The notes under the pieces were generated by a model, which worked only from the letters and a program-made list of their open reading frames with translations, was not told where the DNA came from and searched no databases. Both the position numbers and the translations under genes were made by a program. A DNA stretch of 64,000 bases from Phoronis australis. Its lineage: Eukaryota > Phoronida > Phoronidae. The first letter of the stretch is position 1. Every line of letters starts with the position of its first letter. Of the stretch, positions 43,640 to 55,600 are shown piece after piece. The stretch covers positions 56,708 to 120,707 of the forward strand of contig NMRA01000714.1 of NCBI GenBank assembly GCA_002633005.1, in the 5' to 3' direction.

Positions 43640-44245
43640 CAGGTTGCCAAACACAATCTGAAGGTTGCCAAACACAATCTGCAGGTCGCCAAACACAATC
43701 GGCAGGTTGCCAAACACAATCTGCAGGCAGCCAAACACAGTCTACAGGTTGCCAAGCACAATCTGCAGGTTGCCAAACACTATATGAAGGTTGCCAAACA
43801 CAATTTGCAGGTTGCCAAACACAGTCAGCAGGTTGCCAAACACAATCTGCAGATTGCCAAACACAATCTGCAGGTTGCCAAACACAATCTGCAGATTGCC
43901 AAACACAATCTGCAGGTTGCCAAACACTATCTGCAGGTTGCCAAACACAATCGACAGGTTGCCAAACACAATCTGCAGGTAGCCAAACACAGTCTGCAGG
44001 TTGCTAAATGCAATCTGGAGGTTGACAAACACAATCTGCAGGTTGCCAAACACAATTTGTAGGTTGCCAAACACAATCTGCAGGTAGCCAAACACAGTCT
44101 GCAGGTTGCAAAAAACAATTTGCAGCTTGCCAAATACAATCTGCAGGTAGCCAAACACAGTCTGCAGGTTGCCAAACACAATCTGCAGGTGGCCAAACAC
44201 AATCTGCAGGTTGCCAAACACAATCTGCAGGTTGCCAAATCGAGA
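43640..44245. repeat. 21-bp minisatellite, about 28 copies
   Basis: The unit is gttgccaaacacaatctgcag with scattered point changes. Because 21 bp is seven codons, all frames are open: VAKHNLQ on the plus strand, FGNLQIV or CLATCRL on the minus strand. Cys-rich readings on the minus strand are artefacts of the repeat. It lies in the large intron 2 of the CASD1-like gene, about 250 bp upstream of exon 3. Confidence 0.92.
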
Positions 44246-45240
44246 ACTGATGGCCAATGGGAAAGCTGTTACCTTCATTATTATCCCTAAAACCTGTCGC
44301 AAATACCCGGTTTTTCAAACCGAACTGCATACGAGTTATATCAATGAAAGCTCTTAATCATTTCTTGATGGTGTTTGGTTATTCCAAAAGCAAAAATACA
44401 ACTTACTTCATTATAATTGTCATTTGTAAACCTGAAGGCTTAAAAATACTTTTACTTGTTTAATTCCAAAGCCCAAGAGTGTTACCAAAATACAAAAAAT
44501 AAGTGTTATAATGAAGCTTCTCATGTACTAACTGACTGATTAATTAACTAAATTTTCCACTAATTAAGACTAATTTCAATTAATTTAGGGTAAATAGTGA
44601 CATAAAAAGAACATGAACCAGACGATTATATAGAGGACCAATTAAACCAGCAGTATAGTAGTTTCAATGATTAAAAAGATTGCTATTTTGAACACATTGT
44701 CAACATTCGAAAATGAAAAACAGGACAACCTGATAAAAACGGGACATTTGGTTCTATGCCTAAACGTGCCTAAACGTAAGGGTGAAATGCTGGCCGCAAC
44801 ACCCAAGAACGTTTTATGTCGACCGGGAGACATAGTATCCTAAAGCTCACGACGGCGGGTGTTTTTGTTTTTCAGTCGAATGAGAAAGCGCGGGTTCATC
44901 AGAATTCATGAAACATGGCGGTGTTTGTCTTTGTAGTGGAACGAGATTATAGTGCTATGGCACGTGGGAAGTTACACTAGTGTATGATAATAGGTCAACG
45001 TCGCATTGTTTCAAAAAGCGAGACATTTCGATGGTGAGGCGGGATGGTGGAAAAGCGGGAAAATTTCAAAAAGTGGGACAGTCCGCCAAAAGCGGTAATG
45101 CAAAGTATTGGATTGGATTCGTTTACAGTGTGAACTTTTCATTTTTTAATTCACACTGTTAACCTCTCGGCCAGTTCCGTGAAAACTAGGGGCCGCAAGC
45201 TTTAACATTCAGTAGAACATAGTTAACGTGCGGGAGTTGT
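44246..45240. other. No gene recognised
   Basis: Intronic with respect to the CASD1-like gene. Unique-looking, AT-rich, without a domain. Confidence 0.5.
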
Positions 45241-46889
45241 CAGTGGCGGATCTACGGGGGGGGGGNGTTCAGGGGGTTTAAACCCCCCTCGGGCCAGGAC
45301 CTAAAAATTAAAAAAACAAAAACAAAAGCGTCTCCAGCAAAACAAAAACGGCACCGTCAGCGTATGTAAACCCCAAGTAAACCAACTTGGAAAAAATTGA
45401 GGGGAGGGTTCACTCTGAAAATATAGATTTTTGCATTGTGAATTGCTGAGTCTTTGTGGCTCATCGGCAAAACGCGCGGGGATTTATTGTGCGCGCGCTT
45501 CCGTCGACACTTCTGAAGTAGCCAAGCATGTTAGATGGATTCACCGCTGAAAGAGCAGTTCTATAGCTGATTTCTTTAGGTAACAAGCTTCTTTACTCTA
45601 AGATATATTTTGATTTGATTAGGGGAAATACTGCGGTGCCGCAACCCTGATATTCAGGCGAATTGACGTGCAACGTTTTTACCTCATCTGTCATGCCGTG
45701 TCGTTATTACACTCCACACGTTTGTAACTGATGTATAGTAAAGTTGTCTTGCGCAATATCATACAGTGTACATGTACATGTAATATTATGTACATGTANG
45801 ATAGGACTAACGTATGAGTAACCACTGGGGATTAAAATTTTAGAGAGAAGTTTTCAATTCAAAATTTTTTGCATAGTACACTTTAGGTCTCGCGACGGAC
45901 CAGGCCAGCTTGATTTGTGTAGATGTTGAGTTTCAGTGTACTTCTGGTCCCTCGGCGAACTAGTCTTGTGATTTTTTTTACCAAAGTGTGCTTTGCAAAA
46001 CTATTTATCTCAGCCAATACTGTTTGGTCCCGCGACAGATCGACTATTTTTATAGGGATAATAAGCACAGGTGTACTCTTGGTCTCGTGACGGACCAGGT
46101 CAGCTTTTTGTGTACTCTCAGTGTACATCTGGTCCCTCTGCAAACTAGTCCAGTGTATCTTTTCACCACTGTGCACATGATGTTTTGGTTTCGTGAAACT
46201 GTTTTCAGATAATTTGTTTCCTGATAGATTTGACGTTTTTCAATTGTTGTCAACGTGATTCAGCTTAATAAAGTGATACCTAATTATTTATTGTCGCTTT
46301 TAATAATAGACTATGAGTTGAGTTTTTCTCGTAACGAGACAGAACACATGTTTATTTCCGGACTAACAGTACAGGTCTTCGTTCTTAAACAACTTGAGGC
46401 TGCTGTTACGCGATCATCTGATAGTCAAGTTTTTACGCCCCGTCGGTGCTCCTTAATTATGCTCTTGAATATTTGGAAATTGTCTAAACTCCTGTATACA
46501 CACCACACTTTTTCGTATACGACTTTTCGTATGCTGAAAAAGGTGTGTGTAAGCAGATGTTCCAACAAAAATTTTTGCTGGTGGCGTAACTCATACCCAG
46601 ATGTGCACAATATGGTTTCACGAAACTTACATGTATGTGCCAAGTTCATGTGACGAAATCGAGAAGGGTTTTTAATTATCTTAAGAAAAACTCCAGAGAC
46701 ATGTTAAGTGCCAGAAACTTACCAGGATGCATGGAAATTTCACTATTTGGCTACAAAAACAAAGAAATATCTTACACGGGAGGGGAAACCCCCTCCCGAC
46801 CCCCCCCCCCGCTCGGCGCCACGCGCCTAGGATTCGAACTCGGTGGGAATACTAAACCCCCCCTTGCTGAAAACGTAGATCCGCCACTG
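45241..46889. mobile_element. CAGTGGCGGATCTACG element, 1649 bp, with 5-bp flanking repeat
   Basis: The 16-bp inverted ends CAGTGGCGGATCTACG (45241-45256 and the complement at 46874-46889) are identical, followed by G-rich and C-rich runs. The flanks are GTTGT on both sides (45236-45240 and 46890-46894). Inside, two diverged copies of a roughly 194-bp unit (45886 and 46079; ggtctcg.gacggaccagg) are tandem. No transposase is recognised. It belongs with the elements at 19600 and 61717 by its terminal sequence. Confidence 0.85.
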
Positions 46890-47419
46890 GTTGTCATCCA
46901 TGTCTAGAGTTCTCAGACCTAGTTTGACACGCGGCATTGAAAAGCGTCGTTTTAGTGATAATTAAGTTAATTTTGCTTTGCAAATCAAGTCGAAATTGCG
47001 AGTGAATGTCAAAAAAGGAACGAGGCATTGGCATATATAGATTATATTGACCAAAAACCGGTCGACAACTCGTGGCGTTTTCCGTTTCTTCTTGGCCTCG
47101 GGAATTTGACTTAATTTGAACTTAGGAGCGCGAGATTTCGAAAACGGCTTGGTGGATTTCACTGAAACTATCTAATTTTTAACATTTTTACTCATCAATT
47201 TCAAAAACCCTGTTCGGTGTTTCGAGTACTGTAAATTAAACAAATACGACTTCTATTTTTTACAAAACATACTTCACGTTTTGCTATGTAATTTTGAATA
47301 GAAACCAAATAAGGAGTAACTGAAAAGTCTTAATAGTTTGTTTGAGGTAAATTGTAAAGTAGTCATTTAAAATGGGTTTCATTAAAATCAATCGAGGGTT
47401 ATTTTGCTATGAATGTACC
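46890..47419. other. No gene recognised
   Basis: A basic minus-strand frame at 47162-46962 lacks any domain or splice support. It is intronic to the CASD1-like gene. Confidence 0.5.
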
Positions 47420-48722
47420 TGAACGTACCGTAGCTTACAGAGTTCGGTACTAGGCCAACTTACCGTGGTCGATCGCGGGAGTTTGGGTCTGTTTGGACAT
47501 AAATTCGAATCATTCGTCCGTGAAATACAGACAGGAGAAAATACCTGTGTATTGTAATTTTAGACTTGCATTTTTTTCAGTTTTAAACACACAAAATGCT
47601 TGTTATCCCAGCCAGTGGCTCGGAACCCGATCAAGCCCGTCGCGGCCGCCGGCGGGATTGGACATCACCGAACATAAACCAGCTTAAGTTGGAAAGTAAA
47701 CCTCTAGTCACAAGACTATAGTAGTGAGCTAAAGAAATAATGTGCACGTAATTATTTTTAAGAATTAGCCACGAAACTGAAAATCTACATTTACTTGTCG
47801 GGGGGCGCGAAATCACTGAGGTCCCCGTCGACAGAACCGCCAGGGAAAAGGTTGAACAGTAACAATGATTTGAATAATGTGTTTGTATCTAAATAAAGAT
47901 TCCCCAAACATGTGACCATAGCAAATAAGATCGAGCTATTGTTTCACAACAGCTTTCTGTCAGCAAACACTGAATTAGCATGCGCTCACACGGCCTCAGT
48001 GACCGGTCAATTATCTTTATTGCATCTAAAGCCGGTAACGCAGTGGTTTATTCATTGCTGGCTTCTCAAAACGTTTGTATTCATGAATACTCCAAAGGCA
48101 TTACAAATTGTATCTAATGAGACAGAATTTGTTTCAGTTTTATATAAGCATGGGTTAAGGTGAGAATAATTCATTTCCACGCAGAATAATAAACGTCTAA
48201 TTGGCAACTCGAAATCCCGACTTAGACGAGAGCTCATCGCACGAAAACTTTACAGGTGGATCGTTAGGTTTCACAGGTTATCAGTTGGAACCGGAATACA
48301 CTGATCAAAAATACTAGAGAGGCGCCATGAACATTCACAGGCAACGGAACGTATGGACAGTTCTTTGTAAGCCGGCATTTGTCAGAGAAATCCCTGTCGA
48401 CAAAATGTCGGCCACAGACACGGAGATGTTTCACGGCCTCATACTTGCTGTTAACAGCGTAATTTTCATTCTTCACTACCACGAGCCACTTCCTTAACAA
48501 TTTGGGTTCTCGAGGAAGTCGAAAAAAACGATATATCCGTTATCCTCGCAGCTCCATAGTTCGGGCAAGCGGGAACGATGCACCGCAAAATAGCGGCATT
48601 CACTAAGCAAATGAACCACTGACGTCGCTGCGTCGTTTTCTCACCTTCTTTACAGGTTAACGCGACACCTCTGGGAAAGGTAAGGTCGACCGTGTGCGAG
48701 GCGATGTGGATATAGATCAATT
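47420..48722 (-). mobile_element. THAP/TTAA transposon family 2, copy C (truncated both ends)
   Basis: It starts at a point matching 17702 in copy A (accgtagc.tacaaagttcgg) and stops at gatgtggatatagatcaattaa. There it abuts copy D, so the left 300 bp and the terminal repeat are gone. It holds the best-preserved THAP segment of the family, on the minus strand. Confidence 0.8.
48372..48595 (-). pseudogene. THAP domain, one frameshift
   Basis: On the minus strand the first half reads CIVPACPNYGAARITDISFF (48595-48530), with the C-x4-C pair and the Phe of the core. The second half, RKWLVVVKNENYAVNSKY, then HLRVCGRHFVDRDF (48500-48372), has the invariant Trp and the C-x2-H-F. The halves are in different frames, with the break in a run of T/A near 48525, so a single indel separates them. 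The family relation to copies A, B and E is clear from nucleotide similarity. Confidence 0.8.
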
Positions 48723-48723
48723 A

Positions 48724-49785
48724 AAGGAGAATGCCACCCGAAAAAAACATTTTGTATCAATTTAGATTGAGTAGTTCTGCTCGATAACGGCACGTTCGGT
48801 TGCGTTACCTGACACCTGACGCAGACGGAGGTGTTGAAATTATCCAATGACGTAATTGGTTTCACACGCAGTCTGTTCAGCAGTTCACAACACGGGTTAC
48901 TGGTGTCAGGTTCCCGCTTAACTTCATCGTTTAACACCAATAAATAATCAAATTTCGATGTAAAACCCTTAAAATACACCGAGTTCTTATAAAAACGTGT
49001 TGTTCTATTTCCCTGTTATTTAAAAACACCGTAGCCTACAAATTTCGGCAGGCCAATTTACCAAGGTCCATAGAAGGAGTTTGGGGTCTGAGCTAAATTA
49101 TTCTAAAGTATTCTTCCGTGAAATACAGACAGGAGACCCTAGAACTGTGTTGTTTAGACTTATGATTTTATGAGTTCTAAACACACAAAACGCTTGTTAT
49201 CTCGACCAGTGTCTCGGAACCCGATCAGCCCCGTCGAGGCCGGACTGACTCGTTATTCCCGCCAGTGGCTCGGAACCCGATCAGGCCCGTCGGGACCGCC
49301 GGGACTGGCACGAACATAAACCAGCTTGAGTTGGAAACTAAACCTCCAGTCACGAAAAGACTATAATAGTGAGCCAAAGAAATAATGGGAATTAGCCACG
49401 AAACTGAAAATCTACTTACTTGTCGGGCGACGCGAAGTCGGGTTCCCCTTCCACAGACCGTCAGGGCAAAGATTGTACCGTAAGAATGATTTGAATAATG
49501 TATTTGTATTTTTGAATAAAGATTCCCCTAACATGTGACCATGGATATAAAACCGAGTAATTGTTTCACAGCAGCTTTCTGTCAGCAAACACTGAATTAG
49601 CATGCGCTCACACGTTCTCGGTGCCCAGTCAATTACCTTTATTGCTGGCACCAAAAGCCGGCAGTGATTTATTCATTACGGGCTTCTCAAAATTTGCACT
49701 CAAGAATACTGCAAAGGCATTACAAATTGTATCTAATGAGACTGACTTTCTTTCAGCTTTATGCCATCTTTGTTTAAACAAGGGG
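48724..49785 (-). mobile_element. THAP/TTAA transposon family 2, copy D (right part missing)
   Basis: TTAA at 48720-48723 is followed by AGGAGAATGCCACCC. The sequence follows copy A's left part until about 49760 (gactgactttctttcagcttt) and then diverges, so the THAP-coding part is deleted. An extra unit (ttatcccgccagtggctcgg.acccgatcag) is duplicated near 49200-49300. It lies directly next to copy C. Confidence 0.8.
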
Positions 49786-51019
49786 CATTAAACGCTACAC
49801 TTTTCTAAACTTCTGTGGATTGACTCGAGCTTTCTCAGTAATCTCTTATACACTTAAATAGACACGCTTTTGCATAGGCACACGATGTAAAAGCTGCCCG
49901 ATACATAATGCAAAAATGAAGACAACAAAAATACATAGAGACATGATATTCATTTAATCCTGGATGTTCGATAGGAACATCCGTGATTATCAGAAGAAAA
50001 TCTGAAACAACTGGCGCGAAAACGTTTGGAAAGGTGTGAAATATTACTAACTTGCAGAGCCAAATTGCAATACATCAGTCTCACATCTATAGCGTGTTAC
50101 TAGGTAAACTGCAAGCATTTTTGATTTACCAATTTTGAATTGAACCCTGAAATTTCAAGAGAAAACTACGGTCTAATCAAAGTGGACAAGAACAGACATT
50201 TGCTGTGGCTTGATCACCCAAAGAGAATATCCAGACATTTTAATGTTTGGATTCATTGCAATGTTGATTTTATTTTGTTTAACAAATGAAATTTCTAAAA
50301 TTGCAGTACCAACGCTAAATGAAAAATGAACTCGTCGCAAAATCTGCAATTTTTCTTTTCCCATCCCACGTCTCCATGTTCTTCCACCGCCCACTCGGAC
50401 CCTTTTGCTCGGTGGTTCCGAAATCGATATTACCTTGGCCCTCAACTGTTGCGATACTTTTCGGAGTGCGTCAGTTGCATAACCCAACATGCGTTGAGCA
50501 TGACGCTTTTGAGGGGGATTTAAATTGGGTGCCAGCCTAGGCCCACTTTTCAATGGAGAGGTGACGAACGCAAAATTGAGTAAGTTTTGACCGGGAGAGG
50601 TTCATAACTAAGAACAGGACATGGCACAGCTGCGCACCCCTTGGCTGCGTCATCACGATAAAAACCAAAAGTGTGATTTATTTATCATCAAGTCACTTCA
50701 GTAACGATTGATTTGTTAGCATCAGAAATTTCGACTCTAAATTCAAACACAAAAATCAAAGCAAGTAACACACTAAGTATTAATTTTGAAAACATTCGCC
50801 GATACTTGCAGCGTTTGTAATTACAAAATTATTACGTATAGATGCCGCCACCTCTTGCTAAATAACGTTCTATTAGGAAAGCATAAAAATCTTTTTATTT
50901 ACACAAAATGTGCAACTGTAAATGCTGAGAATTTTCTGATATCATGAACATGTATCTAGCCACGCTGAAAAAATGAAGTGCTTTCCGACATGGCCACAGA
51001 ATGAAAGACTAAAACTACG
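49786..51019. other. No gene recognised; one long minus frame
   Basis: The minus frame 50553-50173 (126 residues) is rich in Arg and Lys in its first half. It matches no family I know and has no clear splice sites. The rest is AT-rich without features. Confidence 0.35.
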
Positions 51020-51282
51020 ACCCAAGGTCTATTCATGACTTGTGACACCATGCTGTGACGTTTCTTTTTCCTTAGTATGTTCCTCAAGTTTTCTCAGATA
51101 AAGTTTCTCCAGTGTTATATCGCAACATAGGCTGATTGATCAATGAATGTGCCTCCCAAGGGTTGATTCCGCCGTCCATGACTTCCGCCACCAGTTCGAG
51201 TTGCTTGGACATAGTTATGTCTAAAAACGCTAACATCATCATGTAAGAACCAGAGATTTGTTTTATGGCAGGGCGAAATGCA
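51020..51282 (-). CDS. Unrecognised terminal-exon candidate or pseudogene
   Basis: The minus strand, reading down from about 51282, gives PAFRPAIKQISGSYMMM, LAFLDITMSKQLELVAEVMD and INPWEAHSLINQPMLRYNT, a convincing protein-like stretch. In this frame it stops soon after (GETLSEKT-stop). A shift of one base gives LEKLYLRKLEEHTKEKE, a helical charged tail ending in TAG at 51028-51030. Either the exon has a frameshift or only one frame is real. A MITE begins immediately upstream at 51285, so any acceptor is inside or beyond it. The family is not recognised. It sits in intron 2 of the CASD1-like gene on the same strand. Confidence 0.4.
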
Positions 51283-51284
51283 GG

Positions 51285-51439
51285 CGTGCGTTCAGTAGAC
51301 GCTAGGACCTACGCTAGGACCTAGCTAAAACCTAGTCAAAGTCACGTGCTCTCATTTGAAATGCACGGCAATATCTCACGTAATCTCGCGAAGTCTTGCT
51401 TTTTAGCGAGGTCCTAGCGTTACTGAACGGGAGGCAGAT
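51285..51439. repeat. Short inverted-repeat MITE, copy 2
   Basis: Nearly identical to 1666-1823, with the same inverted ends (CGTTCAGTA...ACTGAACG). It abuts the exon-like stretch at 51020-51282. Confidence 0.82.
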
Positions 51440-52369
51440 TTAGCAAGAAATCTAACTTTGTTTTCATCCGTAGCAATTACATGCACGTGTTTCCCTATTT
51501 ACTATCAATATATTGATTATATAAACAGCTGTTTCCGTACTTATAACTTAAGTTTTATTATTAAAAATGAGCAATGGAGCACAAAATACGGGCTTACGGT
51601 TTTAGAATTATACACGACTTGTTGAATGCTTAGAGTGTACATATTAATCACTAATTGGTGAATACGAAACTGCTCGATCTCAATTTTCTGTTCCTGATTG
51701 ACTAGCAAATGTCTACTTCTGAATATTGCTGACAAAAAATATTAAACATCTAAATAAAAAATAGGTAGTGCATACGGTGACTTCGTATGGTCAGGATTTC
51801 GAATCACCTAATTCATTTCGTGGATCAAGCTTGGTAGTTTGAAGAACTGGACAGAGTATTTTAGATACTGGAAAACAGTTGACAGACGAGACTTTTACTG
51901 CAAAGGATATGCAGTCAACAACTGAGGAATAAGAACAGGTAACAAGCGAATTTATCGACATTTGACAAAAGGAAATTTTTCGTTAATGAAGGTATAACCA
52001 TAGCAACACTCGTCACGTTTTCAAGTTCTCCATTTCAGCTCATTACATTGTTTATATCACCATATGTTACATTATTATAATATATTCCATCATGTCCAAA
52101 TGGTTATGAAGTTGCAAAATCCGTATTGTTAATGAATTTTATGTATTTTACTCCATCTGTTACTTGTTACAGTGAAGTCTAGGGAAAAGCCCTTATCGGC
52201 AGCTCGATCTTTTAGTTATTAAATCCGCACTATGATGTCTAATGATACGAAAACTTCAATTCTGATCCATTGAAAAATCAGTCTATCAGTAAAATGTAGC
52301 GTATCACTAGGATGAATTTAAAAGGCGGACATTTCCGGGTAAGAAAACAATTTTGCAGTGGCGTTGGGT
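51440..52369. other. No gene recognised
   Basis: AT-rich intronic sequence; no repeat or domain is seen. Confidence 0.5.
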
Positions 52370-52667
52370 TGCAATCACTTCATGAAGTCTATTCAATCAT
52401 AATCATAAGTCCCGTTTAGACATCAACTTTTGATCCAGCGCAACTGACACGGAGCAACTTGATCGGTGTCAAGTGACCCTTTCCACACGCAATTTCACTA
52501 ACTGTGGCAAGACGGAAGTTGTACGCTGGAGAGTGGAATGCACATGCGCAGGTTTTCAAATAGCGCGGGAGTTGCAGAGACAGAAAACCCGTATGTAGGT
52601 CATTGCACAAGCGCAGTAATAAAAGATAATCCTTTCCGACTTGCCCCAATTCCGCCTTTAGACATAT
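52370..52667. repeat. Left part of an interrupted repeat
   Basis: It shares gcaatcacttcatgaagt, attcaatcataatcata and actgacacggagcaac with 56632-56920. The 4-kb AATGGGGC element sits between the two, so it appears to have inserted into an older inverted-repeat element bounded by gtcccgtttagacat and cctttagacat. Confidence 0.6.
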
Positions 52668-55600
52668 AATGGGGCTATTCGGAAAATTTACATTAACTAG
52701 AGGGCGCGCGTGTACTAGTGGTGACAGATAAGCAGCCTCGATTTCGCGAACCCTTTAAATACATCGTGAAAGGGCTTACAACCGTACCAACTGAACCTGA
52801 GATTGCGTGAAAAGGGTGCTTCTATGAGAGAAAGTAAGCACGACCTCATACAAAGGTAAGGTTTGTGATTATTTTAACGATTATTCCATGTTTATTCTAC
52901 TGTTGCCTGTTAACTGAGGTACTCGCCGATGTCGACTTCGTGGCAGTCGCCAATCGGGTTAATCTTTGTTTTGATATGTGTTACGATACTTGACGTAACA
53001 CTAGCGATCTTTTTGTTCATCAAAGCAGTATTATTGTTTGGAATGATTTATAACAGGTTCATCAGTGACAGTTACATCAATCAATGCTAGATTTTATGCT
53101 GTCAACTCGATATTGGTTAGTGAGTTAAGATTACAATCCAAGCCCAATGGCAATGGGTACGGGACAAATATCCATTAGACTAGTTGTTTACTCCCTATCC
53201 TAGGTCTTCCGGAAATCTATTTCACGTTGAAATGGAAATCTATCATGTCTGTTTTCACGTGACGTTTGTTTTTAGGTTTGAGGGCTTGTACCGTGCAGAG
53301 GAGATATGCATCGCTTCTGTACCGTCCCTGATTGAACAAAAATTGGTTTTAAGCATTTGACTGCAGCTAACCAGCAAGATCTTCCCGTCCAGTGCAGATC
53401 TGTTGTCAAAGCCTACTTTCTATATCGGAGACAACGAACAAAGTCTTTGAAAACGGAATAGCTATTTTTAAAGAAAGGTATGTATGGCGTTTGGTTAACT
53501 TACTTATTCAGGTCCTTAGCGGGGGATTGGCATAGGAGGTTGCGGGGGCGGATCCAGGATTTGAGTTTGGGGGGCAGGGCACAGGAATAACCAGAATTTC
53601 GGCATATGTGCGCGCCTAGCCTAAAATGTAGGGATGCAAGGGTCACGATTTTTTGGGTTTGTATTGGTGCAACTGAATGTGTGGAAAGAACAGGTAATAC
53701 ATGTGTGGGGGAAAGAGCATGGTGAGGTAATTCTTAACCTTCATGAAGTTCCTTAAAGTTTATTTCATGAAATTGTTTTGCTATAAATTGTAAACTCTTA
53801 AAAATATATTTCATGAGTTCTCAGTGACTGAACAGTCTTAACCCATGCCTTGAAATGTTGCGAGTCATTTATAAATTCAAAAGACTGCCATTCTTGTGAA
53901 AATTGCATTTTTGATGTGGCTTTGCGATTTTTAATTACTCTTAAACAACAGAAAGATTAACCACCATTTTTAATTGACACAAGTCTTCATATCGTCTACT
54001 CCAAAAAAAATAAAAAGTCTGAGAAACGGTTCCCTCAGCCTTAGACTAGAAGTATGCATGACAGACCCACGAATCTGTAATGGGAGTTTAAAATTACTGA
54101 AAGTATCAAAAATATAAAAGGTCTTGAAAATGGGTAACAAAGGTTTGAAGTTGTCTCAAAAACTTACATATTTTGCAGACAATTGATGAGTTTAAGGAAT
54201 TGTTATGGTTACGAATGCAAAATATAGACGCAGTTTTATACAATACTTTTTATATGCACCCTTGCTTTCTAAAAATAGTAATTATTTAATTTTGTGTGAA
54301 GTTGTAGAACAGACACCATACCATATTTTTGAAAAACACCGATAGCAGTTTTGACCCAACCTAGAGTACTTAATTATTCATATTTCAATATTTCTTCCAA
54401 GTTCAGTGACATTTTAAAGTCACTTCAAGGTGCAACATAGATAAGCTTTATTACTCCTTTCTCTTCCTACAGCATTTCCACGCACGGGCAGTGCTGCATG
54501 GCACAACGTAGAAGTCAGTGGCACTGAAAAAATGTGAATCGCAATACTAAGTTACCAAAAGACAATGTGCCTGTGGATTGTTTGTGTATGAAGAGGAACT
54601 GCATCTGACTGCTACAGTAGTCAGCCTCGTTGGTGAGGATGCAATGAGTCATGTGTGGACAATAGCTTATTTCCTTTCCAGGAGGAAACATGAGGGGACG
54701 AAGCTAACGAAGACCTAGTGACGCTCTGGTATAGTTCAGGGTCACATTTTGGGCACAAAATGAGTCAAGTGATATGCTGTTGTATGTACATTCAAGGGTC
54801 AAATTGTGGATTTTATTGCGGATGAATGAAGTTAAGAAAAGCTTTATACTAATGGTAAAAACTTTTCAATTTTGGTACACATTATGGGGTAATGACATCG
54901 ATTGTCTTATTGTCAGTAGATAGCCCGTTAATGTTACACTTTGATGATTGAATAAATTTTTCATCAACGGGCAAGTTTGTCACTAATTATTGATACCACA
55001 ATATTTCTTCAGTTTTAAAGCCCCATACAGTGCAGTGGTGCTTATTCTTTATTAATATGAGATGATTACCGAATACGCTTGCGAATTGTCATTTTCCTGT
55101 TGACCTATAGAAATGTGCAGCAATCAAAATGAAGTATTCCCTTTGTTTGCATTTGATTTGTGTGTGTAATTATTTTTAGAGCTTTCTTAATAAGGTCTTT
55201 GAACAGTTTTAAGTTTTGTGTTAAACTGTCAATGAACAAATTTTCACATGCAAGAAAAGTATGTTTTCAACTGTAGCTAGGTGGATAAGAATCTGCTATG
55301 CACAAGATTCGAGAATAAACAATTATCTGATTGTATTTAAAAACAAAATGGCAAACTGAACAACCACATACATACAAAGAAACAACATTGTTAAAAACAA
55401 GTGTAATTTTCCCAATGCAACAGAGTCCGTAACCAAATTATTTGAATTAGGTCCCATTATCTCAGGTTATTGCTGAAGGATTGCTTTTCACTTATTCCAA
55501 AGGTAAAATAGACGGTCAGGCGGCTGGTTTCAGTCGTTTTCTCTCACCTGTAACAGAACAGTAAGAGAAATATTGACAAATTATAAAAGAAAACACAAGA

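Noticed and set aside
43742-44302. Cys-rich repetitive frames (CLATCRL, WQPADCV) on the minus strand that superficially look like a secreted Cys-rich protein
   Set aside because: The 21-bp tandem unit is open in all frames; the resemblance is a by-product of the repeat.
47420-49785. Host THAP gene
   Set aside because: The THAP segments occur at the same position in repeated TTAA-ended elements and carry frameshifts, so they belong to transposons.
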